A DNA stretch of 64,000 bases from Osmia lignaria lignaria (lineage: Eukaryota > Arthropoda > Insecta > Hymenoptera > Megachilidae), in NCBI RefSeq assembly GCF_051020975.1, contig NC_135041.1, forward strand, positions 12,040,256 through 12,104,255, given 5' to 3'. The notes under the pieces were generated by a model. It did not search any database, was not told the origin of the DNA, and was given only the letters and a program-made list of their open reading frames with translations. A program made the position numbers and the translations under genes. Shown piece by piece: positions 26,432 to 39,695 of this stretch; the first letter of the stretch is position 1; each line of letters starts with the position of its first letter.

Positions 26432-29400
26432 TACAATTACTCTGCTGCTTTCTACATTTGTATTTTCAGTCACACACTCTCCTCGTGAATACGATGCGGC
26501 TCTTTTATAGGCTTGATCTTGATAAGCAATGATATTACTAGTGCATCTTGTTTACATCTTATTAGATCATAGTAAGGACGTTGGTAAGATCGACATTGAT
26601 ATCATTTTAATTATTATCACCTTCAATAGCACTCATTTGCATTACAGTTCGAAATGAATTTAATTTGCTTTGAATGCATATGGAATGAATACTCAAGGTC
26701 GCCAGACACCTGTAACATTGTTATTTCATAAGAAATCGAAGCGTCACTTATATGCGATGATTGGTAACGAACGTCTTAACATTAATCCTATGCCGGGATG
26801 AAGACGGATAACATTTGAAGGATGAAGATCGCTGTATTAATGTACCGAGAAAAAAAGTAAGGGGTTACATCTTGGTCCTATGGAACAAGAAATAGAGAGG
26901 CGCCAGCCAGAGTTGTAGCTTCGTAATGATGTAGCTGTCTCGATTTAACATGCTTTGCAGTCTTGCCGGCTAGTAGACACTTAACTTATCTTAGTTTTTA
27001 GCGTAGGCTCAGTTCGCTCGGTTTCCTTTATTACGGTCAATAATGACAGGATGAAAAGGGAAGCGAAGAAGCAGGATATCAAACGTACCGAGATGGTCTG
27101 TGAAAATAATGAAAAAGGCCGAAGAAAGTTTTCGCTATTATCGGTATCTATATTACTCTACGATATCCGGATTATCAGCTTAATTAATAATCGCCTCAAC
27201 TGATGGATTGGAAACGATCGGAATACAGGTATTCGAGACAAAATTTCTCGCCCGTAGTGATTTCGGGATAAATCCTCCGAAGAATTTGAAAATCCTGTTT
27301 AGCTTTGACCATCACGCGCTACCTTAATACTTTTATATCCTCTAAACTGCTACTGGCTTCTGCCTCCTTTCCCCATCCTCTTTCTTCCTTCCCGTCGTTC
27401 CTCTTTTCCGACAAGAAAACGAGGAGTTCGCGTGCGTGTCTCGAAGCTATGCAACAGCCCGAGATCCAGGGAAGCTGGGAGGAGGGATAAACCAATACCG
27501 AGGCCGGTAGCGGACGAGTGCGTGACACGTCGAGCGCGAATGTGTGCGTTGGCGCCAGGCCGCATTCTCGCATTCGTTAACTAACACATCGAGTTAATCC
27601 CTCCGCAGCTCGTGCCTTGTTCTCCCTCACCCCAGTACCCCGTCGATATTAAGAGCGGTCACGGATACCAAATTTGCCATCCGTGGGGAGGCGAGACACC
27701 GATTTGTCCTCGGCCCGTTTGCATGCCATCGGTACGCGGTAAGATGACCGGTTTCTACTGCTGTAGATTGACCGGCAATCGTATTTCGGATCAAACTGTT
27801 CACCAGAAGAGAATACACCCGTATCCAAGCCATCGTGTCGCACACCGACAACGAAACGTATCGTCTTGATTAGCTATCGCGACCACCGTCCCGTACTTTC
27901 GTTTCAGGGACTTTGAACGAAAACGTTTAAAAAAAATATAATATCTTCCCCTCTCTGCGTTCCACGTAACTCATTAAAGTATATATATATATATATTTTT
28001 TTTTTTCTTTTCTTTACAGTCAAAGCAAGATCCAATTAACACGTTCAATTAATGGGAACGAGCAGAATCATTCTTGTCGGCGTTGGCGGGGAGTAACGCA
28101 TAGAAATCAGTCAGAGAAAATACGACGTATACCCATAAAATATTTGCTTTCGCTTCAATGATCCACGAAGCGAACGTCCGATCATCGAGGTCAGTAATTA
28201 ATCTGTATCAGTTTACAATGAACGAAAGAGAGCGTTGAAAGAGCACTTATGATTCCAACGACCCCGTAATCAATATTAATTGCATATTAATGAGTAAATT
28301 GCGTTGAGTCTACCCGAAGAAGTCCTTGTTTCAGGAAACTTCGAAAAGGAGAAATAAAATGAGGGGAAAAAGGAAACATTGAACTTGGTAGCCGTGACGA
28401 ACGTAATAACTTGCGAAGAATAACGGGGACGCTGTCGCATGAATTGACAACGCGTTAACTCTACCTGAGATAATTGCATCGTGCCAGGAGCGTGAATCGT
28501 GTCAAACAACGTGTAAGAGCTGTGTACCGAGGCATGCGTATCGACGCGACACCCACCTAAATCATCAGCCTCTTTCTTCGTGGTCGTACACGGTACCCAC
28601 AACCGTATGGACCAGTAAGCACGGTAAATAAAACGACGATGGCAACTAGAACGACGACACGAGGATGGAAAACATCAAATCAACATTCCAACAGCGTTTT
28701 TGATGGTTCGTCCACTACAAAGTCCATCTCGACGGCGAAAACAATTAGAATAATCGCAATAATCACAACAATGAAAATGATGACAGATACCAGAGGAGAC
28801 TGATCATTGGTTCGATAGAATCAACATTCCAGTAGCATTCTCAACCGTTCGCCCACCTCGAAATTCATTCTCTACGTCCCCTCTCTTCAGATACCTACAG
28901 CGGATAGTCTCGTTCCAAAGTGTGAACCAAAGAAAAGGGTGACCGATGATCCGGTGCTAAGAGGGTCGAGTGGAAAAAAAGAAAGATGTCTGATAATAAT
29001 AGAGAAGTGGTGTAACATCAGCAGTCCATCAAAATAATGCGTCGCAATGAAACGGTACCTCGTTTGTACATCGTTTCAACAACTACGAATACACGTGACG
29101 GCACGTGATACGGTATTGGTGATTTAACAAACGGGGTGCATCTGGGATAATCGACTGTATCGAAATTCATGGAACGATAAACGCCGTGGGTTACACGAAA
29201 CTTACCCGATATTACGCATTTTCTCCCGCCTTTGATTGTTAAATAATCATCAAGATACAGTACGATGCGACTTTGCTTTCAAGGTATCAGTCGTTTACGA
29301 GATCCGAGTGTCGGTCACATACGTGTCTATTAGCTGCTGCAACTGAGGAAGGGGAAATGGAAGAGACAGAGAGAGGGAGTGAGATAAACGAGCAGAAGTG

Positions 29401-30060
29401 TCGGAGAGAGGGAAAGGAAAAGAGTGAAAAAGAAAGAGATGGACCTACCAGCGAATTATCTGGTATTTTCTTTCAGCCTGCGGACCCCGGAGCGACTAAG
29501 CAAAGGTCAAAAGTTGAGCAATGCTCTTCTTATCGGTGCAAACACCGCCTTCGCGTATGCAGTGCGCCGGCACCGAACGATTGATGGACTTATTCCTCTG
29601 TTGCGTGAAAACGTTCACGCTAGTCGCGTATGGCGCCTTTGTCGAGAAGAATATCTTCCACTGCGACCTAACGATCCGCTGTCAGGGGTGGACGAATTCG
29701 TACGTACAAGGAAAAAACGATCGAGTTTAAGTTAAGCTTTGTGGATCGTTTTAAACGAGCCACGTTATCACGTGCACCCCTCTCGGAGATGCGACGATCG
29801 ACAGGAGCCGAACGACCAAACGAAGGGAGGAAACGCGGATTCGTTTCACGCGGCAAGCTGAAACGGGCTACTGGTCCCAGCGAAACGTACGGACCAAACG
29901 AGATAATTAAATCGACGCTGACCGACAAACAAGAAACGAACCAGAGGGAAGCGAGAAACGGGCAAAAGAAAAGATACTCCGGTACGGACCGGAGGCACAC
30001 ATAATGTACGAGTCCTAAGAAAAGTTGAAGTCCGTGCCGGAGGCGCGGCGCCGCGCCACC
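26432..30060. other. Intergenic DNA
   Basis: No exon with splice support and domain-like sequence was found. An (AT)n run lies near 27979-27996. Short overlapping frames in both orientations at 27,300-27,870 and 29,270-30,210 reflect GC-rich sequence. The right part is the upstream region of the LRR gene. Confidence 0.4.
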
Positions 30061-30833
30061 GCACGACTATAAGTAAGTCTCGCGCGGCGCGCCGCGGCTT
30101 AATGCCGTTGCCGCGTTCGTGGCGCCAAGAGGAGGGCCCATTGGCGACGATAAGCCTCCTTCGTGTCCGGCACGAACGAGAAAAAGAAACAGAGAAAAAC
30201 GGAGATAGATACACAGCAGCCAGCTTTCACCCGCGTTTCAGCCAGTGAATATACTTACGTATATATATATATATACATATACCCCGGCGGGGTGTGGATC
30301 GCGACAGTATAGATAATACGTAGCTGTCAGTCGTACTCGGACCAGTGTCAGTCTAGAGTTTGCGTCGACGAACACAGTGTGACCGAGTATCGTTTGCAAC
30401 ACTCCTACTAGCAGCTACCAGTAACGGACGGTTTCAACCCTTACCTCTTATCTCTTAACGTTTGACATTCATTGCAATCGCGTGGCGATGCTTATGATTC
30501 TTTGAAGAAAAAAAAAAAAAAAAAAAAAAAGAAGAGAGTTGTTGGACTATCCGGGTGAAAGGTTTCCACTCCCTTGGGACGTATCTTGTACATCTATCAG
30601 TGAAAAAGATTTGAATCATCGAGTGATTATTGGCTATCGTGTTTTGTGAATTAAGAGAGGAAGGGCTGAGTGGTAAGTGTGAGTGGTGGGATAGAAGGGG
30701 TGGTTGGTATCGAGGGGGTGCGCATGGTCCGTGCGGACCGTGGAAAGATCACCTCCGTTGAAGAGCGCGGATCTTTCTATTGGGCCGTTTGGATGGTGAT
30801 TAGCAGGATCGCGTTCTAACGTTTCGTAGAACG
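30061..30833 (+). promoter_or_regulatory. Putative promoter and 5' leader of the LRR gene
   Basis: A GC/CpG-dense block (30040-30130) is followed by an (AT)n run (about 30260-30276). Two insect initiator-like TCAGTC motifs sit at 30327-30332 and 30348-30353, and a poly-A tract of about 22 bases lies near 30508-30530. The coding start is at 30834. TATA-like words occur (30068-30073 and 30308-30313) but not at the canonical distance from either initiator, so the start site is not resolved. Confidence 0.3.
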
Positions 30834-33800
30834 ATGTCGGGGCTGCTTTACACGTTACTCGGCTTGGCGGCCAGCACCAGCCTTCATTGCGCTGTTCGCC
30901 GTGAGATAAGCCCGTGCACCTGCCGGCAGGAGGAGTTCTCCACTTCCGTGATCAACCCGGCACAGACGGCTGTCGCGGTAGCCACCGCCGTCGTGAATAC
31001 CGGGAACAATGCCGGCCACCACGGACACGGGGAACGAATCGAGGTCGTGTGCGAACGGATGGATTCGTTCGAGCAAGTGGCAGGTGCGTTAAGGGGTAAA
31101 TTCACCGCTGAACAACAGATCACCTTGCGGGTCTCCCATTCGAATCTGCGTGACATATCACGGCACGATTTTAAAGAGCTACGGATGTCCATCACCAGGC
31201 TCGAACTGAATCACGATCATCTAGGGTGAGTGTAAGTTTACATGCATCGAATCAAATCGGGCCTACGAGTCTATTAATTATGATCACACATGTTTCTCTT
31301 TTCTTTTCTTCTTTCAAATGGAAATTGAAAGCAATTAGAAACGCGGGTTTCGCATCGCCATACGGCGTAGGAATCTAAACGTTTATGACTCGATTTGATT
31401 GCTTTTAAACAAAGCGCTCAGTGAATGTGGTAGAATGAATACTTTCGCTTACGATCGACCTCGCTGGTTCAAGGAATCTTCCTCGATCATTTCGTGGAAG
31501 ACGTAAAACCGAGGAAATTCTTCGAGTTGTCGCTGTGTTGATGAAGAAAATCGTGTGACGATGATAATGACGCGTGGTTAAGTGATATCAGTGCCACGCT
31601 TACTCTAACCACGCGTATACGTTTGATCGACTAAGTATCGCGTTTCTAGAAGTTTTTTAAGCATTCTTCACCTTCGCCTTACTTTTAACACAAATTTCTT
31701 TTTTTTATATTTAATATAATTCTGAAATTTGTTCAATTTACGATCGTTAGATCAAAGTACATCTCGTCTTGATGAAATTTAAACACGAAAAACAACGATG
31801 GCAATAGTTTATGAATATTAATTAATCGATCAATGAAACTTGAATGTTATACGATTTATAATGTTCCCTTAGCTTCGTAATACGTGTCTGACTACACATT
31901 AGTTCGTCTGAATTCCTTAATCACTGACGAAACATCAGCGAAACCAGTGACTACAGATAGTCACTGGCGAAATATCGTAAATCGTAAAATAGAAACGAGA
32001 TGCAAACTAAAGAGAAGAAAAAAAAAATAGAAGAAAAAGGAGGAGACCAGTGATAGGAGATAAAGGAGAAAAAAATGTAAAGCAATGGAAAGCAGGTATT
32101 TCTATGCAAATGTTCGCCATTCAAGGCTCATAGAAGAGGATGCGTGTAAATGCATCATATGCATTGATACGAATGACAATATCTTTACGAAAGGTCATCG
32201 TCTGATGCTGCGAGCATTGAATAAAGATGTTTACATGTAACAAAGAAACAGCTCCGATTAGTTTCGTTATTTTGCAAACCGTCAACTATGCGTAACGCCT
32301 GACGGTAAAAAATTGTTGCTAATCGAAACTGAGAGAAAACGTTTCCCAAGGTAGACGGATGCATTTCGATATCTTTACACCTCGATGTAACGTTTGCGTC
32401 CTTCGATTTACATATTAATTCTAATGCACGCGTATAGTGCTATCGAAAATAATTACTGTAATCTTTGTCCTCATTTATCTTCGAAACATTCTATTTGCTT
32501 TCATATATTTTAACACTACCACCGATAAAATATTAAATAATACGACGATAGTGTACGAGAAGTGAAATTTGTGAATTCAGATATCGTCACATTGTATCCA
32601 ATTAATGTAACAAATATCATTAGGAATTATATATTTGTATAAAGTGAGGATAATCGAAATGCATGTGCCACGATAGATCTCTTACGAAATCATTCGACGA
32701 TGATTTATCTATACAAGAAAAAAAAAACAAGAAAAAACAGGAAAACATCGATCATAATGGATCGACGGTATCGATAAAATCTTACAATTCAAAGTTAATT
32801 CATCGATCACTGATTTTCCTTATAGAAACTCACGAGTTTTCTCGTTTCCAACTAAACAGAAATCTCCTGATCCTACGAACAACACAAAGGACGAATACTG
32901 GTCTTCCTTGATTACCCTGATACATCGTGTACTTAACGAGAGAAAACGAAAGTCCTTGGGGAACGAACAATCATCGAGAATGCGTCTTCTCGCGAAAAAG
33001 AGAAAGAAAGAGAGAGAAAGATAGAAAGACGAAGGCGAGAATGAAATCTTAATCGTGCCTGACCTCTTCGAACGAGTTATCAAGAAGCCCTGCGCTTATC
33101 ATTTCGGAATAATTAAATAACGAAATGCTGTGAGCCAACGTTATGTGAATAATCGAAAGATAATGACCGTGCGTCGGCCGTGTTTTAGACGTTTCATTGG
33201 TCCATTTCTCTCAACGGTATCGCGATAAAGATTTGCACCATTACAGACGGCTGACCATATCGGTGAATTTCGATCGAACGTCACGTTTTAATTAACGCTC
33301 ATCTTCGACGACTTTGCATCGATCGTTTTCGTAAAAGAAAGAAAAATGAAAATCTTGTGCCAGGCTTGTTACGAATTATCTAATTTCTAATATCGCGACT
33401 CCAGTTTCGCGAATAAACGAAAAATGCAACAAATATTTCGAGGAATACATATACACATCAGTAATGACCAACGTAATGACGTAATTAAGTCGAGCTAATT
33501 ATCAAACATCGATAAGCCGATTATTCAATAGTGAAATAAAATTACGAGATGTACTTTGATATTCGTTTAATCCTTTCTGCCCTTTCTCGAAGCGTCAGGA
33601 AAAAAAAAAATGATGTTTTGTCCTCGATGGTCCGTGACTAGGACAATGAGCGATAACTTGGTTTCACTTTTGATAATTGGGAATTGTGTATCGCTCGTTA
33701 GCCATGTGTTTACAAGGGCCACATGTGTTCGCTTACAGAGGAAGATAATTCTATCGACTGATGACATTCTAAATTTTTCGAGGACAGAAAACAAGTGAAT

Positions 33801-36800
33801 TTTCATCGAAAAAATTCGATCGTAATCTTTCAACGAAATCGCAAAAAAAGAATGCAATATCTTGCTTTTTTTTTTTTGATTCTATTAATTAACTCGATAT
33901 TTCTCGCACAAAAATTTCATTCATTCGACGCGTTTCTTATTTAATTTAAACAGTTGTCACTTCACGACGGATAACCGTCCCGTTGTCGTCGTTCGAGACG
34001 GACGTTGAGCGTAACAAGGTTTAATTACGTTTACTCGTACATCGAACGAGAGAAATAAAGAGCGAATTGATGTTTTATAGGTTCGTAGACGGTGAAGTTT
34101 TCGCGGGGTTGGGAAGAACGCAATATCTTAGTCTCGCGGATAACGAGGTACCATCCATACCGAGGCATATTCTCTCGCATCTGTCCCTGTTGAGAACCCT
34201 AGATCTCAGCAGAAATCGGATAAGCCGTATAGACTCGGATGACTTTAAGGTATGCATAATTTCCTTCAGCCAAACCTAATGAATTACATATACCTTGTGT
34301 TCTCGTTTATTCGATTGATTCGAAGCTACCTCGTCTAACGCTAAGAATAAACGTAATCACGATCCTCTGACGCGTACACCTTTTCGAAATAGCGGGGAAA
34401 TACGCGCGCGGAAAAACGGGGCTTCGTAAACAGGAAGAATATGAACGCGCCATTAATGACGATCAATTACGAACGTTGATGTAACCTTTCTTGACCGTTT
34501 TAGTGCTGACTGCTTTCAAGATATGCATTTATCGGACTGATTAAATCTAATCTCATTTGCAGCGAGCAACTTTTCGAATGCACGAATCGTCCTACGGTCC
34601 GCGCTTACGATTAAAGTAACTTCTGTATTTTGTAAAAATTCACCGAATTAACGGTGAAGTTTCTTTTTTTTTTTTTTCAATTTTCGCGATAATTAATCGG
34701 AGCGCAGTCTTAAGTGACTCACTCCGTAATGCAATAACAGAGTCGCGGTTCATTCACGTTCTTCGGAAATGAAATTCCGTGTCTTTCCTTCGGTCCGAAC
34801 ACGTTTCGCGTTAAGGTCGATTTATATTATCCGTTCAGACACGGGCCGTTTCCGATCAGTTAGGTTCCGACAAATATTGTTCTGTGTTATTGAATACGAG
34901 TGTTTATATATACCGTGATGGACCAATACTACATCGTTTTTTTCGGAACCTAACTGATCGGAAACGGCCCGTGTCTGAACGGATAATATAAATCGATCTT
35001 TACACGTGATCCGACAATGTATCCGTAACCGGCGTATGAACGAACAATTCATCTGGAAGAGAAGAGGACACAGGCGGAGTCTTCTGTTGGTGGGGTTCCC
35101 CTGGCGCTTGTCGCGCACGTGACGGGCCACGTGCAGGGAATTGTTCGCCGATCGTTCTCCAAACGATTCGTACTACTTACGAGGATTCTTTTTCACCCCT
35201 GCCTCGTCCTGTTTACCACACGTTTCGGCCGATAAAAAACAATAGAAGTACGGGAGAAACCTTATCGCAATTTTCGATCCGATCCCGCCGGATGATCTTA
35301 TTCGACGCGCTGCTGGACGTCAATCAGATTAGATTCAACGGTTCCTTCGACGACGTTCGCGTTTATATTTAAAAGCTTCGTATGACGTGAAAATTTTCTT
35401 TCTTTTTCCTCTCTATCTTTCTTCGCTGTACGTAATATTGAAAGTTTGATAAAAATGAACGGGCGTCAACTTTGGAATGACTAAGGTGAAATGAAATTCA
35501 TCGCGTATCTCGCGTGTATATTCCATTTTCCTTACTCGTGGTACGATACTTCAGCTTTGCATACTTGCGAAAGAAAAAGAAAAATACAACCAGACGGCTC
35601 TGATGTAATAATATCGTGTCAATGTTGCGAATTATCGCGAAAAAAAAGTGTTTATCTCGGAGTAGTCAGCAGACGCTGATAGGAATTGATCGGTTTCTAA
35701 ACGAGAGTCCCCGCGAAGTGTTTCTAGTTCTCTCGTAAACGCGGATTTTCTATATTCCGTATAATAAAGTTCCTTCGATAATCAGTACACACCGAGTTAT
35801 CGTACAACCGATGTTTTTTCATTAATCGTCGAGCGTGTCCTCGTGTTTAATCGCGTTTCGCCGACGCTGTTAAATACGATCTCTTTAAACCGCTGCCTCG
35901 TTTCTTTTTCTCTCGTATCCCGTGCGCGAATCAATCGTAGAACCGAAACACCAAAAGGCAAACATACTCCTGTAGTGTAAAGAAATTCTTATTTCAAGAT
36001 TTTATAAGAAATCGATGGATCGCGTTTTCTCGAAATGCACTTTTTACGTATGATTTTTCAGTACAACCCGACGTTGCAGCATCTGTCGATGGCCGGAAAT
36101 GCGATTTCCGAAATGGTACCGGGCTCGTTACCGCCGTTGGTGAAGCATCTTCACGTCGGCCGCAATCACTTGCAAAGCCTGAATCGAACATTACGGTACG
36201 AGACTTTCTTCATTACTGGCAAAACGAAAATTAACGATCATTCGCGAAGCTCCTGGAACGTGTATCGGACATCCTGTTTACCGTTACGACAGTGGCTGTT
36301 ATTTAATTGGCTCTATTCATCGTTGATGCAACGAGTAGTTCCTCGGACTCGGCCGAAGATGATTAAGTAAACGTGCACGCAGATTATATAGACAGAGGAG
36401 AGAACAATTAAGCTCGCCGATCCAGTCACGCGCTTCAAATTTATACGTTTCATTTCGATTCTTTTCTCGATCTTCAATCGGTATTGAAAATGAAATTTTC
36501 CAATAATTCGCTCGACGGTGCATCGCAAGTGATTCGTATAAAACGGATACGATCGAACGAGTGACTGAAATCTTGTTCCAGGGATCTGAATCAGTTGGAG
36601 TGGTTGCTAATTAACGCCAACGAGCTGACATCCTTGGACGGTGAACTACCGTCCTCTGGGCACAACTTGAAGATGCTCTATGCCGTGGATAATAAATTGA
36701 CTCACCTGCCGGCGGAATTTCGTTATCTACACCGTTTGGAAACTTTGTTCCTGCAGCACAACAAGATAAGAAGCCTGGATGGCACGCTGCAAAAGGCGCG

Positions 36801-39695
36801 ACGATTGAAATTTCTCGAACTTTCTTATAACGACCTGCAGGAGGTAATTCGATTCAATTCGACTCGTTTAACTTTCCTATTACTAAATAAGTAATAATTA
36901 TGTAAATTTATCGGTGTATCGATTTCATTCGTACGGTGATCGATATCGATAAGATTCAATTTGCTCGAAAAATCTGACGTCGATATACCCACACAAACGC
37001 GGCTGATGAAAGAGCCGCGTAAAGTGCAAGTGCACGATCGTGATGCACGATAACGCGCGGAGGCGTTCGTTCAGTGTTCCATGCATTAAGTCAATTACTG
37101 CATCCTAATCTAATTACTATGTCGCGCGTTTCCTTGCGTCGAGTTGAATTTTTATTGAAACCGACGGCTGTTCGATGCTCTTCGGTCGTGATTAGTTTTA
37201 TTAAATATTCTCGAACGGTCGGTTTCAAAGGTTTCCCGCGTACAATAATCGACGATAACGCAACAATTCGGAGTAAAGAGATTGTTTTCCTTCAGCTGAC
37301 GGAAGCAGATTTCGTAGAAGCGGAGATGTTGGAGGACCTCGAACTCGGACACAATTCTTTGCAATCGTTGGGCGGTTCGAACGGTGGAAACGGCGACGGA
37401 AGCGGAGGGAACAGCGTCCTTTATCCTCTAAGATCTCTGAAATGCTTGAACCTGACGCACAACGAGCTTCGAGAGTTCTCTTTCGCGTCGCTTCGCGGTT
37501 TGCGCGAACTGAGATTGCTCGATCTTTCGAATAACAGAATCGGTCAGCTTCACAGAGGAAGGACACCGTCCGAGGTACGGATGTTACATCATAATCGTTA
37601 TCCCGAAAGGTACGTATAAATCGTAAACGGTTAATTTTCTAAATTTCCTTACGTTTCTAGAATCTAGTGGAAGAGGAAGGTGAGGAAACGGCAGGTGGTA
37701 ACATTCAGGATATGCGGCTTCAGCACAACGAGCTACGAAGTTTGGACGGTTCGCTGTTTCTCGGAATGAAAGAATTGCAGAGGCTGAATCTCAGTCACAA
37801 CGCGCTCGGTCCAACGATTGGACCCCGCGATTTGCGAGGTCTCGATGGTCTCAAAGTCCTCGATCTCTCTCACAATGAGCTCACCACTCTCGAAGACACG
37901 TCGGAGGTATGCGAATCAAATTAATTGCATCCGATTCTGTTTCAATGAAGTAATTGTCTTCCTAGTCGGTACGTCCTATACGAGGCGTCTCCAAGAATTT
38001 TCTGTACACGATAACAACGTAGCGTAATTGTAATCGTAGACGTGGCTTCCATCCCTGGAAGAGTTAAACGCATCCCACAACCGTCTGGTGACACTGTCCG
38101 AAAGGGATTTCCGTGGTTTCCCGGTTCTCTGCTGGGCGGACGTCAGCGCAAATCGGATACGTACCCTCATGCCGGAACTCGTTGCGAACACGCGTTGTAC
38201 TGTTCACGGAGTGCCGGACGTGCTTCGTATATACCTCCAAGGTAAGCGATTACATATTTAACGTGTCCACGATGAAAAAGAAAAGAAAACAATTTCAGAA
38301 AATTTCGCAATCTCCAGCGATAAGGTAAAGATTGCGAAATAAACGAAATTTTAATTAGTACCAACAGCTTATCGATCCCAACGAAAGGCGCTTAACGCAG
38401 GATAAAATAACCGGAAACGACATTTTCGCCTGCAAACACAGGTGTGTTTGATCAGCACGTCATCGTCTCATTTTTCATGGAAAAAACAAGATGTCATGGT
38501 ACGCGAGTTAATTGGAGGCTTTCGGTAATGTAAATAGTGTACTTAACCGTGGCCCCAATCTTTACAATTATCACGAGCAAAATTACGATCAGAAAAACAC
38601 AGGAGATAAAAGAAAGGATCGCAATAAGAAATCTGGTACGCGCAAATATGTAAAGTCCGTACGGTACGGTTGAAATCCGTGACGGATTTCATTTTCCACC
38701 CTCGCAAAGGATAACATCTTTGTCTGACACAGACGCGTTGAATGGGCGCCAGCTTGTAATTAATAAACACGTCGTTAAGTGTCGCGAGGACAGCGGTGCT
38801 GAGGATGGAATGAGACAGAATGAGAGAACGGGTCACGAGAGTGGTCGGTGGCGGCAGAAAATAAATTACTGGTTGATAATAACGTGGCTGGCTCCGTTCG
38901 GCTTCCGAGCCGTACATTATTTTGTTATAAGAGTTACATTTCACGCGATAACCCCCGTCGTGGCGCCATCTCTTTATTATTTATTGTATACCGAGGACGG
39001 ATCGTTAGCTGTTGTTACTGTTAAATATACGGTTTTTCGTGGTTCCGTTATCGTGTACGATCCCGTTATCTCGGTCAGCTTCGTTACATTTCTTTTCACT
39101 CTCTTTTCCCTGTTCGTCGTTCACACTTTCATTGAACGAGCCCTCGTATTCGCGAAACCCCGTCCAACGATTCGCGACCATCCACGTTTCTTCGCTTGTT
39201 ATTGAATTCGCTACGACACGATTAAGTATATGTTTACGGCCTCTTATCGCCGATACGGACAGTCATCGATGCAAACAAACATTTTATGCATCGCACTGAT
39301 TAAGCCGTTCAATAATCTCTCTCGTTCGAGAAACATTCATTTTTCTTTTTTTTTTTTTTTTTTTCATCAGGAAACCTCTATCTATATAAATATAATATGA
39401 TATGTATCTTTCTGGACGAGTACGAAAAAGTTATCCCTTTTGCGATTATCCGATGTTCTTTCTTTTCTTCTTTACAGATAATCCAGTGTTGTGCGATCCC
39501 GGACTCGCGGATCTGACGGTAGCTCTCGAAGTAAATCACGCAAAGGTCTACGGAGTGGTGAACAATTGTCCTACAACCCCCGCGGCGCCTACCGAACAGA
39601 CGTCGCCTCTTCCGCCGTTACCGCCGACGCTGTTGTTGGCCGCCGCGGCGGCCGCATCCGGCGGGAACGTTTCCTTCGCCGCGACCCTCGAGTAG
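30834..39695 (+). CDS. Secreted or surface leucine-rich-repeat protein
   Basis: Extracellular LRR protein of 633 residues; family member not identified, so no specific function is claimed. Exons: 30834-31225, 34081-34249, 36062-36195, 36582-36843, 37296-37574, 37661-37906, 38040-38241, 39478-39695, summing to 1902 bases with phases matching at every junction. A hydrophobic N-terminus (GLLYTLLGLAAS) suggests a signal peptide, followed by an LRR N-cap with Cys (SPCTCRQEEF, later VVCERM). About a dozen LRRs follow, for example YLSLADNEVPSIP, TLDLSRNRISRI, FLELSYNDL, LLDLSNNRIGQL and RLNLSHNAL. One repeat (about residues 345-360) carries a Gly/Asn/Ser-rich insertion. A C-cap follows (DNPVLCDP...NNCP). 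The tail is Pro/Ala-rich and has no clear membrane helix, so the product may be secreted. The first intron is 2.9 kb. Ecdysozoan families of similar build include chaoptin-like and acid-labile-subunit-like proteins. Confidence 0.85.
31226..34080 (+). other. First intron of the LRR gene
   Basis: The intron starts GTGAGT and ends TTTATAG. I see no coding exon inside it. First introns of this size often hold enhancers, but no specific motif cluster was recognised. Confidence 0.6.
34817..34996. repeat. Perfect 54-bp inverted repeat (hairpin)
   Basis: Positions 34817-34870 (beginning TCGATTTATATTATCCGTTC) are the exact reverse complement of 34943-34996, separated by a 72-base loop. It lies in the second intron of the LRR gene. 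The transcript could fold into a long fully paired stem. The ends have no obvious target duplication. It could be a young foldback element, a product of template-switch inversion or a hairpin RNA source. Confidence 0.9.
38242..39477 (+). other. Last intron of the LRR gene
   Basis: Donor GTAAGC, acceptor TTTACAG. A 161-codon sense frame at 38720-39205 lies wholly inside it. It has no splice partner keeping the LRR frame and is not counted as coding. A poly-T run at about 39347-39364 precedes the acceptor region. Confidence 0.55.

Noticed and set aside
38720..39205. 161-codon sense frame with hydrophobic segments
   Set aside because: Lies entirely within the last LRR intron. Splicing from 38241 to 39478 keeps the LRR C-cap in phase, and no site includes this frame cleanly.
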